From Musa acuminata AAA Group (Eukaryota > Streptophyta > Magnoliopsida > Zingiberales > Musaceae): a stretch of 64,000 bases of DNA. The stretch covers positions 36,146,001 to 36,210,000 of the forward strand of contig NC_088330.1 of the NCBI RefSeq assembly GCF_036884655.1, in the 5' to 3' direction. The notes under the pieces are model-generated. The model saw nothing but the letters and a program-made list of their open reading frames with translations, searched no databases and had not been told where the DNA came from. Of this stretch, positions 36,690-49,230 are shown piece after piece (positions within the stretch are counted from its first letter, which is position 1; every line of letters begins with the position of its first letter). Both the position numbers and the translations under genes were made by a program.

Positions 36690-39235
36690 GGATTCAACTA
36701 GAATTGTTTAAGTGATGAGATATTCTTGCATTATCTGTCCGTAAATGATTAGTCTAATTATAATCTTATTCGGGTTCCAAAAAACTTATAAAAGAATAAA
36801 TTGATCCGTTAAAAAATAAGCGATAAACAAGTCTCGATATCTTACGAAGAGAATAACTTTATAAGTAATTCAACAAACACTTGGTGTACAAAAGAGAAAA
36901 GAAAAGAAGGAGAAAAACAAAGACTTTAGAAGGCAAACGAATAGTTGTAAGTTCGCAAACGATTACTCACTAGGTGTCGAGCGCATTAATAAGTTCTTAT
37001 TTACTTAACACGCAAATTTATAAATCCAATCAATGTCCAATATTATTACAAACTTCCATCCAGGCCTGTGCCACCCGAGGGATTCTGGGGGTGTGAAGAT
37101 GGTTGACATTTTGCTCCGCACAATAGCTTGTAGAAAATAGGTCATGACACACGAAAACTGGATCATCCTGAGATAATTTTGCTCATTCTAGTAAATGATC
37201 ACACTATAGCCTTGTAAACTATTTCTATTCGTAGTTTTCAAACAAAAATAAGGCAAAAATATACTGTCAAATATATATACAAGCAAACAAAAGTGATAAA
37301 TGGCCCATTGACGAAAGTGCTGTGGTTATTCGACAATTGTTTGTGATAATTATCCCCACTTAAACTATTGATGCCCTCATTGATGCTTGCTAGTAGGCTT
37401 TAATAACTACTACTTCATGTTGCAAGGTGTCTTTAGGCTCATAACTGACTTCTATTCGGGGAAGATTTCGCCACTTCACTAGGTACTCGATCTGTTCTGC
37501 TTTGTTGGATAGCTTTGTATTACGATATGCTAAAATGACTTCAACTTACTTTTCATATAAAGCTCTAGTAGGATATAGCTGAGTTAGAATACTTTTGGAA
37601 GCATCTTACGAATATGAGTAATAGGGTTTCAAGTTGCTCATGTGAAAGTCGTTATGAATTTTAAGCCACATTGGTAGTTGTAACTTATATAAAACATTAC
37701 CTACCATGCTGATAATCAAAAAGGGCTCTTCATACTTATGCACCAATCCCTTATGCACTTTATGCCTAAAGAACTAAAGTGATATTGGTTGGAGTTTTAC
37801 CAATACCAAGTCGTCGACTTTAAACTCCTATAGTCGCCTTCCCAGATCTATCCACTTCTTTATCTTTTTTATCGTCTTTTCCAAGTAAGCCAATGTAATA
37901 TATACATTTTGATATCATTTTTTTTTGCAAAGTGATATATTGACAGGCCACTTTTGATATAACTTATTACCAAGATATGGGGAGTTGACAACTATTATCC
38001 CGTAATGATCCAGAATAGGCTTTTGTTGAATATAGAACTCTGCTACAAGTTGTAGGAAATTGAGCTATATCCAATAATTTCACCAAATCCTATTGACACT
38101 CAATGAACAAATTTATTCTTTTAATTTGGCCATCCATCTAAGAGTAGAGGCTTGTGGATAAGTATAACTTATATCTCAACAATTTGAATAGGTCGATCTA
38201 TAATTGTCCCAAGAACTATAAGTTTCGATCATTTATGATATTAAACGGGACTCTCCAATACTTCATCATCAAGTTGGTTGCTTCCTCCATTGAGCAATGT
38301 AGGGGTGCGACGATGAATATTGTATACTTTGAAAACTGAGCAACCACCATGAGTATCAATCCAAGTCTCTCTACTGTCGGTAAGCTTGATATAAAGTTCA
38401 AGGAAATGCTCTCTCATGACCTTTCTGGTATAAGTAATAGCTCAAAAAGTCCTATCAACTTTCGTTGCTCTACTTTATCTTATTGGCATGTAAGGCATAA
38501 CCGAACATATTCCTCCATATATGTCCCCATCTTCAGCCAATATAAGACCCTCTCCATAAGAGCCAACGTTCATTGAATACTCAGATGTCCTGCCCAAAGG
38601 GAATCATAATACTCTCTCAAAAGTTCATGCCTCAAATTGTCCGCTAGAGGAACATAAACTCTATTCTATTTAGTATAGACGAGTCCCTCCTAGACTTAAA
38701 ATTATCATACCTTATCTTTTTTGATCAATTGTATCAAAGTTACTATATGGGAATCACTGTACAATCCATCCTTGATCCTGGAAAGGAAGTTAGAGTGCAA
38801 TTGACTTGCTTAGCCTCCACCTTCAAATTACACGACATTAACTAGCTTCACTTACCTGTTTAATCATCAACTATAATATTTGCTCTTTTGGGCTTTTACT
38901 TCATTGCTATATCAAATTCAGCTAGGAAGTCTTGCTACCATGGTTACTTTAGGGAGAGCTTTTTTTGAGTTTGGAAGTAACTCAATATGATGATATCCGT
39001 CTTTAGCATAAATCATGTTTCGAGAAGGTAGTGTCGCCAAACTCGTATCACTATCATCTCCTTCTCGTGCATTGGATACCGTCGCTTAGTCTTGTTGAGC
39101 TTGTGGCTCTCGTAAGCCACCAGGTGACCTTCTTGCATAAGTACATCCGTATGAATTTCGAAAGGCTTCCCATAGTCTAATAATTTAAGTATCTATTCTT
39201 CACACACAACAACCTTAGGTCTTGAAATGCCACAA
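36690..39235 (-). mobile_element. Truncated Ty3/gypsy chromovirus fragment, present only in copy A
   Basis: On the minus strand, in pol order: RNase H (GHLVAYESHKLNKTKRRYPM, about 39140-39005), integrase core (SLPTVERLGLILMVVAQFSK followed by VPFNIINDRN, about 38395-38216), and a chromodomain (EYLVKWRNLPRIEVSYEP, about 37510-37405). Chromodomains mark chromoviruses. Stops and frame changes break every domain, and reverse transcriptase, protease and gag are missing. The equivalent site in copy B (about 49235-49295) has no such sequence. No LTRs were identified. Confidence 0.75.
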
Positions 39236-40189
39236 GATTATTAGATATTCACATGACAAGGAGAGGACCTCAACTGACAATCCTATTACTTCATAGCTTT
39301 ATCAAACATATGTAGCTTTGTCAACTGACGATCCTATTAATGTTTACTGTCGCATGCTGCAACCATCCTGATGATAGTAAAATAACAAAAAATAAAAACC
39401 CAGTTTTACCCATAATGCAAAGCTCACTCTCTCTCCATGACCGTCCCACTAATCGAAATGCCCATCCTATTTTTTTCCGCCCAAGGGGTTATAGGGGTGC
39501 TATGACAATCAATATTTTTGCAACTATAACAAGCAAAAATGACTCAAAACTAAGGTTGCTTCTCTTCCTAATTCGAAATTGTTGTCGTCCATTCCACAGA
39601 TCAATTGACTATTAAGGTTTTAAAACACCAAATATTTCATCAATTGCTCTTATCTTCCCCACAAATTGCTGCATCAGACAATTAACTACGAAGCCATTTA
39701 ATCATCACCAAATATTTAACTTCATATATCTTCTTCATCCATTTTGCCCCAAAAACTGCTGTAAGCGCTCAGAGCATCACAAAAGGAACTATTCACTAAA
39801 AGAAGGCTTCGAATTTGAAGTTGGAACACAACGGAGAATGACTGTGGTTACCTTCCAATGTTAACATTAATGGCTCTACCAATTCAACTGATTGGTTACC
39901 CTCCACATAATACCCGACTTCACCTATTCCCTGAACAAAAGAGAGCAAACCGCAAAAAAGTTGAAGGAAGGTGGCAAAGTTTTACCTTTGAGGATTTCGA
40001 TGCTGTGGTGAGCAGATCTGAATGGTTCTGAGCCAGATATTGCAGAGCTGAGGTTCCTGCACTCTACTAATGCATCACATACACATCAAATCAGCAAAAC
40101 CTAATTGTTGGCAAAGACTGGAAATGAGGCATTGTCCGTTTTCACATGCCAATTTTATCATTTTCATTATGGAATAGATATGACCATGA

Positions 40190-40444
40190 GTGGATCAGAT
40201 CATTATTGATCACATTATGAACAAAGTTTTACCAAAGTTTCAACATCTGAATGCCTGGGGGCAGGAAGAGAAGGTAGGACTAGTTTGCATTGGCGGACTG
40301 AAAGCCAACGGCTGCAATCTCCCTACCCATGTGTACAAGGAGATAGAATGCTTGGCATTTAAGTCGCCGTGTGAAAGAGCCAGCATATTAGTACACAGAT
40401 TCAGCAATCCCGATAACAAATTCACTAGCACTAATATTCATTAA
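40190..40444 (+). other. Open frame conserved between both duplicate copies
   Basis: 84 codons on the plus strand; the copy at 50255-50482 keeps 75 codons in frame with substitutions but no frameshift (HLNAWGQEEKVGLVCIG shared). The opposite strand is also open in both copies. It lies just 3' of the minus-strand two-exon genes, so it may only be their 3' UTR. No family recognised. Confidence 0.25.
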
Positions 40445-40598
40445 GTTTGGGCTTAGCGATGTCAAAGATGGCACTCACATAAATTCACACTCGCAGAAGA
40501 ATTCAGTTCGATTGAGTTCTATCCTGGTTTCTTTGTTCGTTGTACTCCTCGTATAAGCAACAAAAAAATAACCTCAGCGAAAGCCTGTTGGGTGACGT

Positions 40599-43500
40599 TC
40601 AGCTTTTTTCATCATCAGAGAACACCTTGGTCCTCCCTTTGATCTTCCTCATTGGTTGCGGAGCTGTACCTGTAGTCCACAGGAGGCACGAGTAAAGGGA
40701 CTTCGAAAGAAAATGAATTCGGCCAGTAAAACAGATGCATATCTTGTATTTCTTTTAATTAAAATTTAACAAACAACCTAACTCTGCTGGAAACTGACCA
40801 CCTTAAAAGCATAGGCAGAAACCAAACCAGCTTAACAACATGGAGATATATGCCCAGAAAGAAAATATGAAGTAATATAGTATTTTCTTCACAATATATA
40901 AAATACTAGTTTATGATATGATTAATGGATTTCTGCAGTACTTTATCTATTTTTTTCTGAGAACATCATCATGTTAAACAATGAACGTGTTGCAAGTGTG
41001 TTATGAGATCATGAAACATATACCTGAGTTTGTTAACTTTGGCTTCCATTTCATTGGCCGACTTAAGCTTCAGAGTTAGCTCATACAAGGTTAACTGGTC
41101 AATCGGAAAGCTTTGGAGGTGAGAGATGGGGCCATCGATACAGTCATGTGGATAAAAATAAATAAATGCCTGCAGAAATTACACCTTTCATAAAGGGTTA
41201 TATAAGATCCATATTTTGCAATCCAGTAAGGCCAGTGTTGTGGCTTAAGTACTGGTTAGAGGTTTATTCCAACACTACTAAAAAAGTTGCAAATTTGGCA
41301 TAGCTGACTTTAACCTAAAAGCTATCTACATTGTGCTCCAGGTGTTCAAGCAGATGCTTTGTCTGAAGGCACCAAACACATGACTAGCATAAGCACCCAA
41401 GTCTTACTCTATTGTAAAAAAAAAAAAATTGTGCCCAAAAATGGACCGAACTGCTTTGTAAATAGTAAAAGGGAAAATAAACAGGCCATTAAGGCATAAG
41501 TACACAATAAATCACTTAGTGTACCGAGAAACTAGTCATGGCGATGTAGAACAGAGTAAGGAAGTAAAGAGAAAGAGAAGTGTGAGATAAGAGAGGAGAA
41601 TAAGAGACTACATAAGATATAATTCTTTTCATTCAAATCTGAAAATGCTTGATCCATTGACAAGCTCCACTATTTATAAGGGTTTAGGAGCCTTGGTATA
41701 ATTAATCAAGACATTGATTCTCAAGAATAATCTCTTACAAAATTAGTATGCTTTTTAGAAATCCAAACTGTGACTTCTAGGATACCTAAGTACTAAATGA
41801 GTGCACTTAATACAATAATGTAATTAATACAAAAAGAGTATCTATAAAGACAAAGAGATTTTTTTTAAAAATTTCAATAACTCTTAGAATTTCTGGGCCA
41901 ACTAATTGATGACTTTTTGTTGATTTCTTTGCCTAGAATAAACTTTTATGAAATCCTTTGTAAAGCTATATGACTCTCCATCATTCTTCCCTGATGAAAA
42001 AGAACTCGATCCCGAAGAGTGATTTGCAAGGTACTGGTCCAATAAGTCTAGTGAAAAGTCACAAAGTTCCTCGCAACTAATCCAAGTGGTACCAAAAACT
42101 GGACGTTCACGTCACTTGACACGAAAGTGTTGAGCAATGCTAGTAGCAGACATGACAAGATGATCATCAAAATTGACCTCTACGTCAGTCTTGTGTTGTG
42201 GGAGAATCGGTGCTTTGGGAGGATTGTCACTTGCAAGAACACCGATAGATAGAGAAGGCTCAAAAGTATCATGATATGGAGTTAAATCCTCCATATTGAA
42301 AACTAGACTAACATTTAGGTCGAAAGGCAAATCAAGTATATATGCATTAGATCTTAGTTTTTGAATAATGGGGAAAGGACCAATGGCTTGAAACTCTTGG
42401 CTTCTACGATGTGCATTAACAGCAAGCTTGTAACTTTCATTACCTAAGGTAATTTTACATCAAATCTTGATATGCAAATCATGAATATGTTGAGCGAAGG
42501 AGTGGACTAGTTCCGAGGCACGATAGCCAAGTAAAATAGGTGCAAGGTCAATGGGGGTGCAAGGAGTATAGCCAAGGACAATTTGAAATGAGCTTTTTCT
42601 GATGGAGTAGTTGATAGTGTTATTGTATGCAAATTCTATAGGAGATAAAGTTAAGTTCTAGTTTCTGAGTTTCACCCCAACTAAACAACTAAGAAGAATT
42701 TCCAAGGAACGATTAACAACCTCAGTTTGACCATTAGTTTGGGGGTGAAAGGCAAAGAGAACTTCAATGTTGTGCCAAATTGTTTTCACAAAATTTTCCA
42801 AAAGTAGCTAACAAATTTCACATCCTTATCGGACACCATGGTTAAAGGCAAGCCATCTAATTTAACCACTTCCCGAAAGAACAATTTAGCAATGTCTGAG
42901 ACGTCGTTGGTCTTGTTACGTACGATAAAGTGGGCCATTTTTTAAAATTGATCAACAACAACTAGAATAGAGTTATGGCTACAGGTTGTTTTGGGAAGTC
43001 AAAGGGCAAAATCTAAACTCGCATCTTGCCATGGTGAAGGCAAAATAAGTAATGGGGTGTATGGGCCAGTATTGTGTTTGCGAGTTTTGGCAAATTGCTA
43101 GGTGCGATACTACGACATCACCCAAGCAACATCTCGCTTTAAGGAACGCCAGTAAAATTTATCCTCGACTATTGCAATGATCTTGTCTCGACCTAGGTAA
43201 CCTGTTAATCCACTGATGTGCATTTTCCCAACAAGGAAGTCACGAAAGGAGGATCGGGGAACACACAATCTAATAGATTGAAAAAGGTAACCACCCTTAA
43301 GAATGAAATCCGTATGTTCACAATGGTTTCCATCTTGAACTTCTCAATATATGTGATTAAAGTCTGTATATTACGTATACTCTTATTTTAATTGCTCGAA
43401 TCCTATGACCTTGACACTCATGGTAAATACTAGATAGGAATGTAGAAATTCTACTAAAGGCATTGACAACTTTATTTTGAATGTCAAAACAATGCTTAAT

Positions 43501-46500
43501 TACAAAAGAGTATTCGCGGAGAAACTCAACCCACTTGGCATGTCGAGCACTTAACTTCTTTTGGGCATTTAAGTACCTTAGGTCCTGGTAGTTAGACAAC
43601 AAGACAAACTCTTACGACGGAAGGTAATATCGCTAATACCTAAGACATTGCACAATCGCGTAGAATTTTGCCATAGGCAATAAGTTGACCCTCTTGACTA
43701 TGAATTCCTCCTATGCCTATACCGGAGGCATCACAAGTAACCTCAAAGGGTTTACTAAAGCCAGGGTGCCTAAGAATAGAAGTGGTGGTCATTTTTATTT
43801 TGATGTCAGCAAAGGCTTTGGTAGCAGCCCGAGTCCAAGAAAACTCATCTTTCTTTAGGTAATCGATAATAGGTGTCATGATAGAACCAAACCCTCTAAC
43901 GGATCTCCTATAAAAAGAGACTAATCCATGGAAACTACGAATCTCAGAAAGGGTTTTAGGCTCAAGCCATTCTAAAATGACATGGATTTTTTCTGGATCA
44001 GGGGCAACACCTTGGGCAGAAATGATAAAGCTTAGGGATAGGACATGAGTTTGTATGAACTAACACTTTTTAGGATTGGCATAGAGCTTAGCAACTCAAA
44101 GGGTAGTAAGAATCTATCGAAGATGTTCTAAATGATTCTCTTTGGTCTTCCTAAAGATCAAGATGCCATCAAAGTATATTACAACAAATTTGCTTATGTA
44201 GGGTTGTAAAACTTGGTTCATGAAGCACATGAAAATTCTTGGGGCATTAGATAGACCAAAGGGCATGACTAGCCAATCATATATGCCATCAAGTTTTCAA
44301 TGTTGTTTTCTACTCGTCACCAAGTCTAATATAAATTTGTCGTATCCGCTTCTTAGGTTAATTTTTGAAAACCAACTAAATCCAACGAGAAGGTCTAATA
44401 TCTCCTCAAGTTGAAGAATCAATTTTCGAAAACCAACTAGATCCGGCAAGAAGGTCTAGCATCCCCTCAAGATGAGGAATCAGGAAGTGATATTTTATTG
44501 TTACTTTGTTGATTGTTCGGCTATCCACACATGTCCTCCACGACCCATCTTTCTTAGGGGTTAACAAGGCAATGATAGCGCAAGGACTGAGGTAAGCCTT
44601 TAGCCAAAAGTTAAACTTGTTTGTTTAATGCGACTCCATGGATAGGATGTCATAATAAATCTCATTTTGGTAATCGCCCATTTTGATTGATATTAGGCAT
44701 CTCTCAATCAAGAGTAGAATTGTTTTGTCAACCCAGGCTATTTTGAATGGGGTCGGATGTGACCCTACCTTAAGGTTTAGTCTCTTGATAGCAGATTTTG
44801 AGGCTACTACATTCATAGTGCTATTCCCATCAATAGCTAATTTGCTAGTTCTTTCCCGCTTCAAATAAAAATATGGAAGATACTGTCCTCTTTCATTTAT
44901 TGGAATCACTAGCGGTAGAGAGAACAATACGAACAACATTAACATGGGCATCTTCAATTTCTAGTTCATTTTCATCACCTGAGTAGGCTTTGGATTCAAT
45001 TACTTGATCTACTTCCTCGATTTGATCTTTTGATTCTTGTTTTAAGGTAAGGGTATGTTGAGGACAATGAGAGATAATATGACCTCTAATATGGTAATAA
45101 TGATACTGGATTGAAAACAACTAGTTTAAGAATGAGTAGTTGAATGAGTAGGATGATTCTTGGTTGGGCCAGGATTGTTGCTAGTAGTGGGGATTTTTGA
45201 CTTGATAGAGCCACTACTTGGGGTAGATTGGGTAATAGTTCTAGTGTTGAGAGATTGAGATGATACTTAACGAATTGGATAAAGTTTGATGTACTTCTCA
45301 AACTTACGAGCTCGTCAGGAAGCTTCCTCCATAGTGTTAGGGAAACTAAAAGAGACTTCCGTTGGATGTCAAACCTCGACCCATTAACAAATCTTCATAT
45401 AGTGATAATTTAGTCCTCTTATATTTCACACCTAAGTAAAAGTTCCTCAAATTGGGCCAAATACTCTGCTACACTAGAATTCAATTGTTTAGGTTTAACA
45501 ATTGTTCAACCAATTGGCTTCGAAAGTAGTTGGTAAATATTTTTCCCTAAGTTTTTGTTTCATGACTTCTCATTGAGTGATGGGAGGCTCTCGACGTTGT
45601 TCGAAACTACATTGGATATATTGTCAATATTTCCTAATGGACCCTATTAGTTTTATTTTTGCAAATCGTACATGTTCAATATCAATCATTCCATATCATT
45701 CAAAGTAGACTTTCATGCTATCTAACCAGTCAATAAACACATTTGGGTCAAACCTACCATCAAAGTCCGACACATCCACTTTGACTCTTCTAGTCATTTC
45801 CTCAAAATTGTCAGCAAACCGAACTTGTTAGCCCCTTACTCGGGTTTGTGGATTTCTAGTAGGTTCTAAAAATTCATCGTTGAGGTTAAGGCTTGGTCAT
45901 CGGGAATTGTTGGAGCATAACTGTGAACAAGTGCCCTATAGGTAGACCTAGGATTTGTTCGGATTGGGGCTTGGGGATTAGGTAAAATTCTTTGATTTAA
46001 AGTTATGGATTATGAAGAATAGATATGTTTCGACCCATCAACCTCCTCATTCATGGGTTGTTTTTCAAGATGTTAAAGAGTTCTTAGGACCTAGGTAATT
46101 TAGTCACATAACTGGTTCAACATCATGTCATGATCTGCTAGCTTGATTCTAAGGGTGTCTACCTCACTCTATTGATTTAGAGATTCATAATGATTGGTTT
46201 GGTATTCACCTCGTCGATTCATGATTCTAATGCTATCGACAAATTACCTTTTGGTAATGAGGTTGTTAATTGTTGTAATGTAGAAAATAGAAACAAAGTT
46301 TCAATGGTTCTTATTTTGTTCCTCACTTTTTTTGTTTTTTGACAACCTTCAAGGGTTCAAATTTTAATGGTAGTGTAGTCATAACTAAAGGGTTGAGAGA
46401 GGGTGATAAAAAAAAGGCGAGAAAACAAGGGGAGATTGATCAAGACCATAATCTAATGAGATATACGATTTTTCTTTCCAACAAAAAAAAATCATTAGTA

Positions 46501-48134
46501 AAATTTTCAAAAATTTACCCGACACTGAGACCTATGTAGTCCATCAATTCCATAAGAATAGTCGGCCCAAAGTTCAACTCCACATGCAAGGGGTTGACGT
46601 TGGAAGTGCAAGGATCCTTTAGTGTTGATCAAAGCTTTTGTTACTAGTTGAAATCCAATGGGGTATAGGGCAGATTTCTTAATGGGCTCTGATACCACAT
46701 TGATGTAGAAACAGAGCAGGAAAGTAAAGAGAAAGAGAGGGGAAGAGAAAGAAAGAGAAGTATGTAATAAGGGAGGAGAGTACGAGACTAGAGAAGATGC
46801 AACTTTTTTCATTCATAACTAAAAATGTTTAATCCATTGACAAGCTCCACTATCTATAATGTTTTGGGAGGCTTAGTACAATTAATGAAGACAGTGATTC
46901 CCAAGAGTAATCTCTTAGGAAATTAGTATGATTTTTAGAAATTCAAAATGTGACTTCTAGGATACCTAAATAGTAAATGAGTGCACTTGATACAAAAGGA
47001 GTCCCTATAAAAACCAAATGACCTTTTTTTTTAATTTTCAACACAATTCTTAAAATTTCTAGACCAACTGATTGACGACTTTTTGTTGATTTCTTTGCCT
47101 TGAATAAACCTTTTGAAATATTTTGTAAAGCTAGATGATTCTCCATCACATGGTTACTGATCAATGCTCGCTAACCTGTGTGATAAAGATAGCAATTAAT
47201 AACAACGGAATGAACATAAACTGTAAGTACATGACATGTATATTTGTATGTGTAAGAATAATCCTCGGACTCAATCTGATTGAAACACCAAACGAATGAT
47301 GTTTTCATGACAAAATTGTATGCGAGATGAGTGAACATTTCATTGCAGAATCCAAACATTTCATCACACAAAGCTGGCTTCTGATATAAATTCACACAAG
47401 TTAATTATGTAAGATGAGTTTCTTAGTAGAACAATCCAGTTTAGGAGAAAGACAAACTACAAATGGTGGCAATCAAGAAACGGAATAAGAAATACATATT
47501 TTTTTTAAGCCTGATCTATACGATTGTCATTTCTCAAATTGGGGACTTGAATTGACTGATACGGTACTGATTTATGAAGAAGCGATGACATCGCCAGAAA
47601 CTAAAAATCTGACGCCTTGATCACATAAATTTATAATAGTTATAGTAACATCAACTATAAATTCGAAAGCTCCCAAAAGAATATCAATATGAGGCCACAA
47701 AATATATATCAAGAACAAGTCAAAAGGATATCTGCTTCATTACCTTCCACGAAATAAGCGGAGGGAGACAAGACAGGATCGCTAGTGAACGACAAGATCT
47801 CGTCCACTGTCATCGGATTGGTGAACTTGCTGACGAGCTCGACGACACCAGGGGGGCGCCCGCGGCGCGGAACCCAGTAGGAGGAGCCAGGGATGAAGGG
47901 AAGCCAATCGGGAGCGGATCTGCGAACTATCATGGTGTGTATGGCTTCCTCGAGGCGTAGCATCCCGAAGACCTCGATCTCCGAGGAGGGATCCTCCGCC
48001 TCGATCTCCGGCTGGACGAGGTCTACCTTCTCGTCGGGACGGCCGGAGAGGCGACGAAGGCTGAAAGGGCGGGCGGCAGTAGTGAGGCTGGGCGAGGCTC
48101 CGGCTACGGTTCTGGCAGAGAGCAACCAAGCCAT
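40599..48134 (-). CDS. Conserved small plant protein with SAPDWLPF motif, duplicate copy A, 153 aa
   Basis: Two exons on the minus strand: 48134-47744 and 40669-40599 (462 nt with stop; the split Gly codon G|GT joins in frame). The N-terminus [16 protein letters not shown] followed by [10 protein letters not shown] is basic, hydroxylated and poor in acids, like a mitochondrial presequence. The core reads [19 protein letters not shown], which I associate with an uncharacterised plant family, and exon 2 ends [13 protein letters not shown]. Function unknown. A longer reading exists only from a TTG at 48191, so the ATG at 48134 was taken. The intron is about 7.1 kb because an LTR retrotransposon (41542-47148) sits in it; copy B has a 1.5-kb intron. 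Splice signals are intact, so expression is possible but may be reduced. Confidence 0.75.
41542..41983 (-). repeat. 3' LTR of the gypsy element
   Basis: Pairs with 46701-47148. On the plus strand it starts CGATGTAGAA (T to C in the first base against the other LTR) and ends CTCTCCATCA. Confidence 0.9.
46701..47148 (-). repeat. 5' LTR of the gypsy element
   Basis: On the plus strand it starts TGATGTAGAA and ends TTCTCCATCA, so the ends are TG...CA. By eye it differs from the other LTR at many positions, including small indels, which points to an old insertion. Confidence 0.9.
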
Positions 48135-49230
48135 CGAAGGGGAGACGGGAAGACGAAGAGAGGGCGAGGAAGAACGATCGATAAGGATCAAGTAATCGGG
48201 TAGGCAGCTGGATCTGCATCCTACCCGCTTTAGTACCGGGTCAATGCGGATCCGAGTTGGATGGTGAAGGTTATGCTTGCATGGTATGCGGATTTATAAT
48301 GGATCCGAAATATCAAAACGATACGGTCATCAGGAAAAAAGTGTGCAGAACTTACTCCAAGAAGAAATGAGGACCGTTGGCAATAAGAAGAGTGTTTCCT
48401 TCCCATTTGTCTTCGTGTGTAATTTTGTCCTAAAACTCTTTTGTGGCCCATAGACATTTTTCTCCTGAATTTATCGGCTATATAATTAAGAAAATCGAAA
48501 AGTTAATGCTTATAGCAGATTGAAAAGTTATGATCGTCGCAAGGTATTGAGATGTTTGACATTTTTTAAATATCACAACGAGGTCAAAGTGCCATTCCAA
48601 GATCCATTTATGTTTTGTGTCACATATGTGAAAATGACTAGTCCGGGTAGTTTTGCCCATGTAGCGATACAACAAGCTAAGTAAATACATGTCGTTTGTG
48701 AGTGAAATCCTTCTACTGCACTGTTTGCAAAGTAAAACAAATGTAATCAGTTTGCAACAAGCGAATAAACAAACATTCAGTCCCAAAGTCTAGCTTTGCA
48801 AAGCATAACAAATGTAATTGGGTTTGTCTCAAGAATCCTTCTGCTGAGTTTTTTTTTTGGTTTGCTGGATCAGATGAGAATGATGGTGTTTTAGTTCATT
48901 TTTCCTCCTACAATTAAAGTTTAATTTTTCTTTTGAAAAAAGAATTTGGTCATCCAAGCTTCTTAAGTAGCTAAGGTCATTCCAACACTTCAAATCCAAT
49001 ATCTCACAGGGATTCAACTTCCATCCATGCAAAATTGTGTCTTTTGGCATGGCGCCAAAAAGCCTACGGTAGGTTAAGAGGTGTTTCGACATGCTGATAA
49101 ATGATAATTTTTACGTGAGGAATAGCAAACATGGAAGAATATTACAACATTGTCACTATGAAGGCTTGACAACTTTACTCGATTATCCTTGTGGTACACA
49201 CTTTTGTCTCCAAATTCCAAAGGTTGGCAA

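Larger units (their letters stand above)
41542..47148 (-). mobile_element. Ty3/gypsy LTR retrotransposon, full length but decayed
   Basis: Two LTRs flank, on the minus strand in order: a primer-binding site TGGTATCAGAGCCC (plus 46684-46697, initiator-Met tRNA type), gag with a zinc-knuckle relic (about 45110-45050, Cys partly replaced by Tyr), protease ([17 protein letters not shown], about 44830-44780), reverse transcriptase (about 44500-43900), RNase H ([13 protein letters not shown] near 43740; [18 protein letters not shown] near 43540-43490), and integrase ([18 protein letters not shown], about 42945-42880). Frames are broken by many stops. The RT active site reads YFDG instead of YFDD (Gly codon at 44167-44165). 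Autonomous activity is therefore lost. It lies inside the intron of the two-exon gene, in the same orientation. Confidence 0.93.
41537..47153. repeat. Target-site duplication CATGG around the LTR element
   Basis: CATGG at 41537-41541 and again at 47149-47153. Copy B has a single CATGG at the matching site (AGTCATGGTTACTGATC near 51592), the empty allele. Confidence 0.85.
33593..48330. repeat. Segmental duplication, copy A
   Basis: Blocks of copy A recur in the same order in copy B: 33600-33700 with about 48371-48515, 35960-36660 with about 48540-49230, 39240-41541 with about 49300-51595, and 47149-48330 with about 51596-52800. Copy A also holds UBC22 exons and two transposon insertions absent from copy B. 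Boundaries are by eye. Confidence 0.85.

Noticed and set aside
47171..47395. Extra coding exon of the two-exon gene (74 codons, similar at 51616-51844)
   Set aside because: Exon 1 joins directly in phase to the short terminal exon, and this stretch would add an unrelated sequence; treated as intron.
48135..48191. N-terminal extension of the copy A gene (and the matching one in copy B)
   Set aside because: Depends on TTG starts; the first ATG gives a presequence-like N-terminus in both copies.
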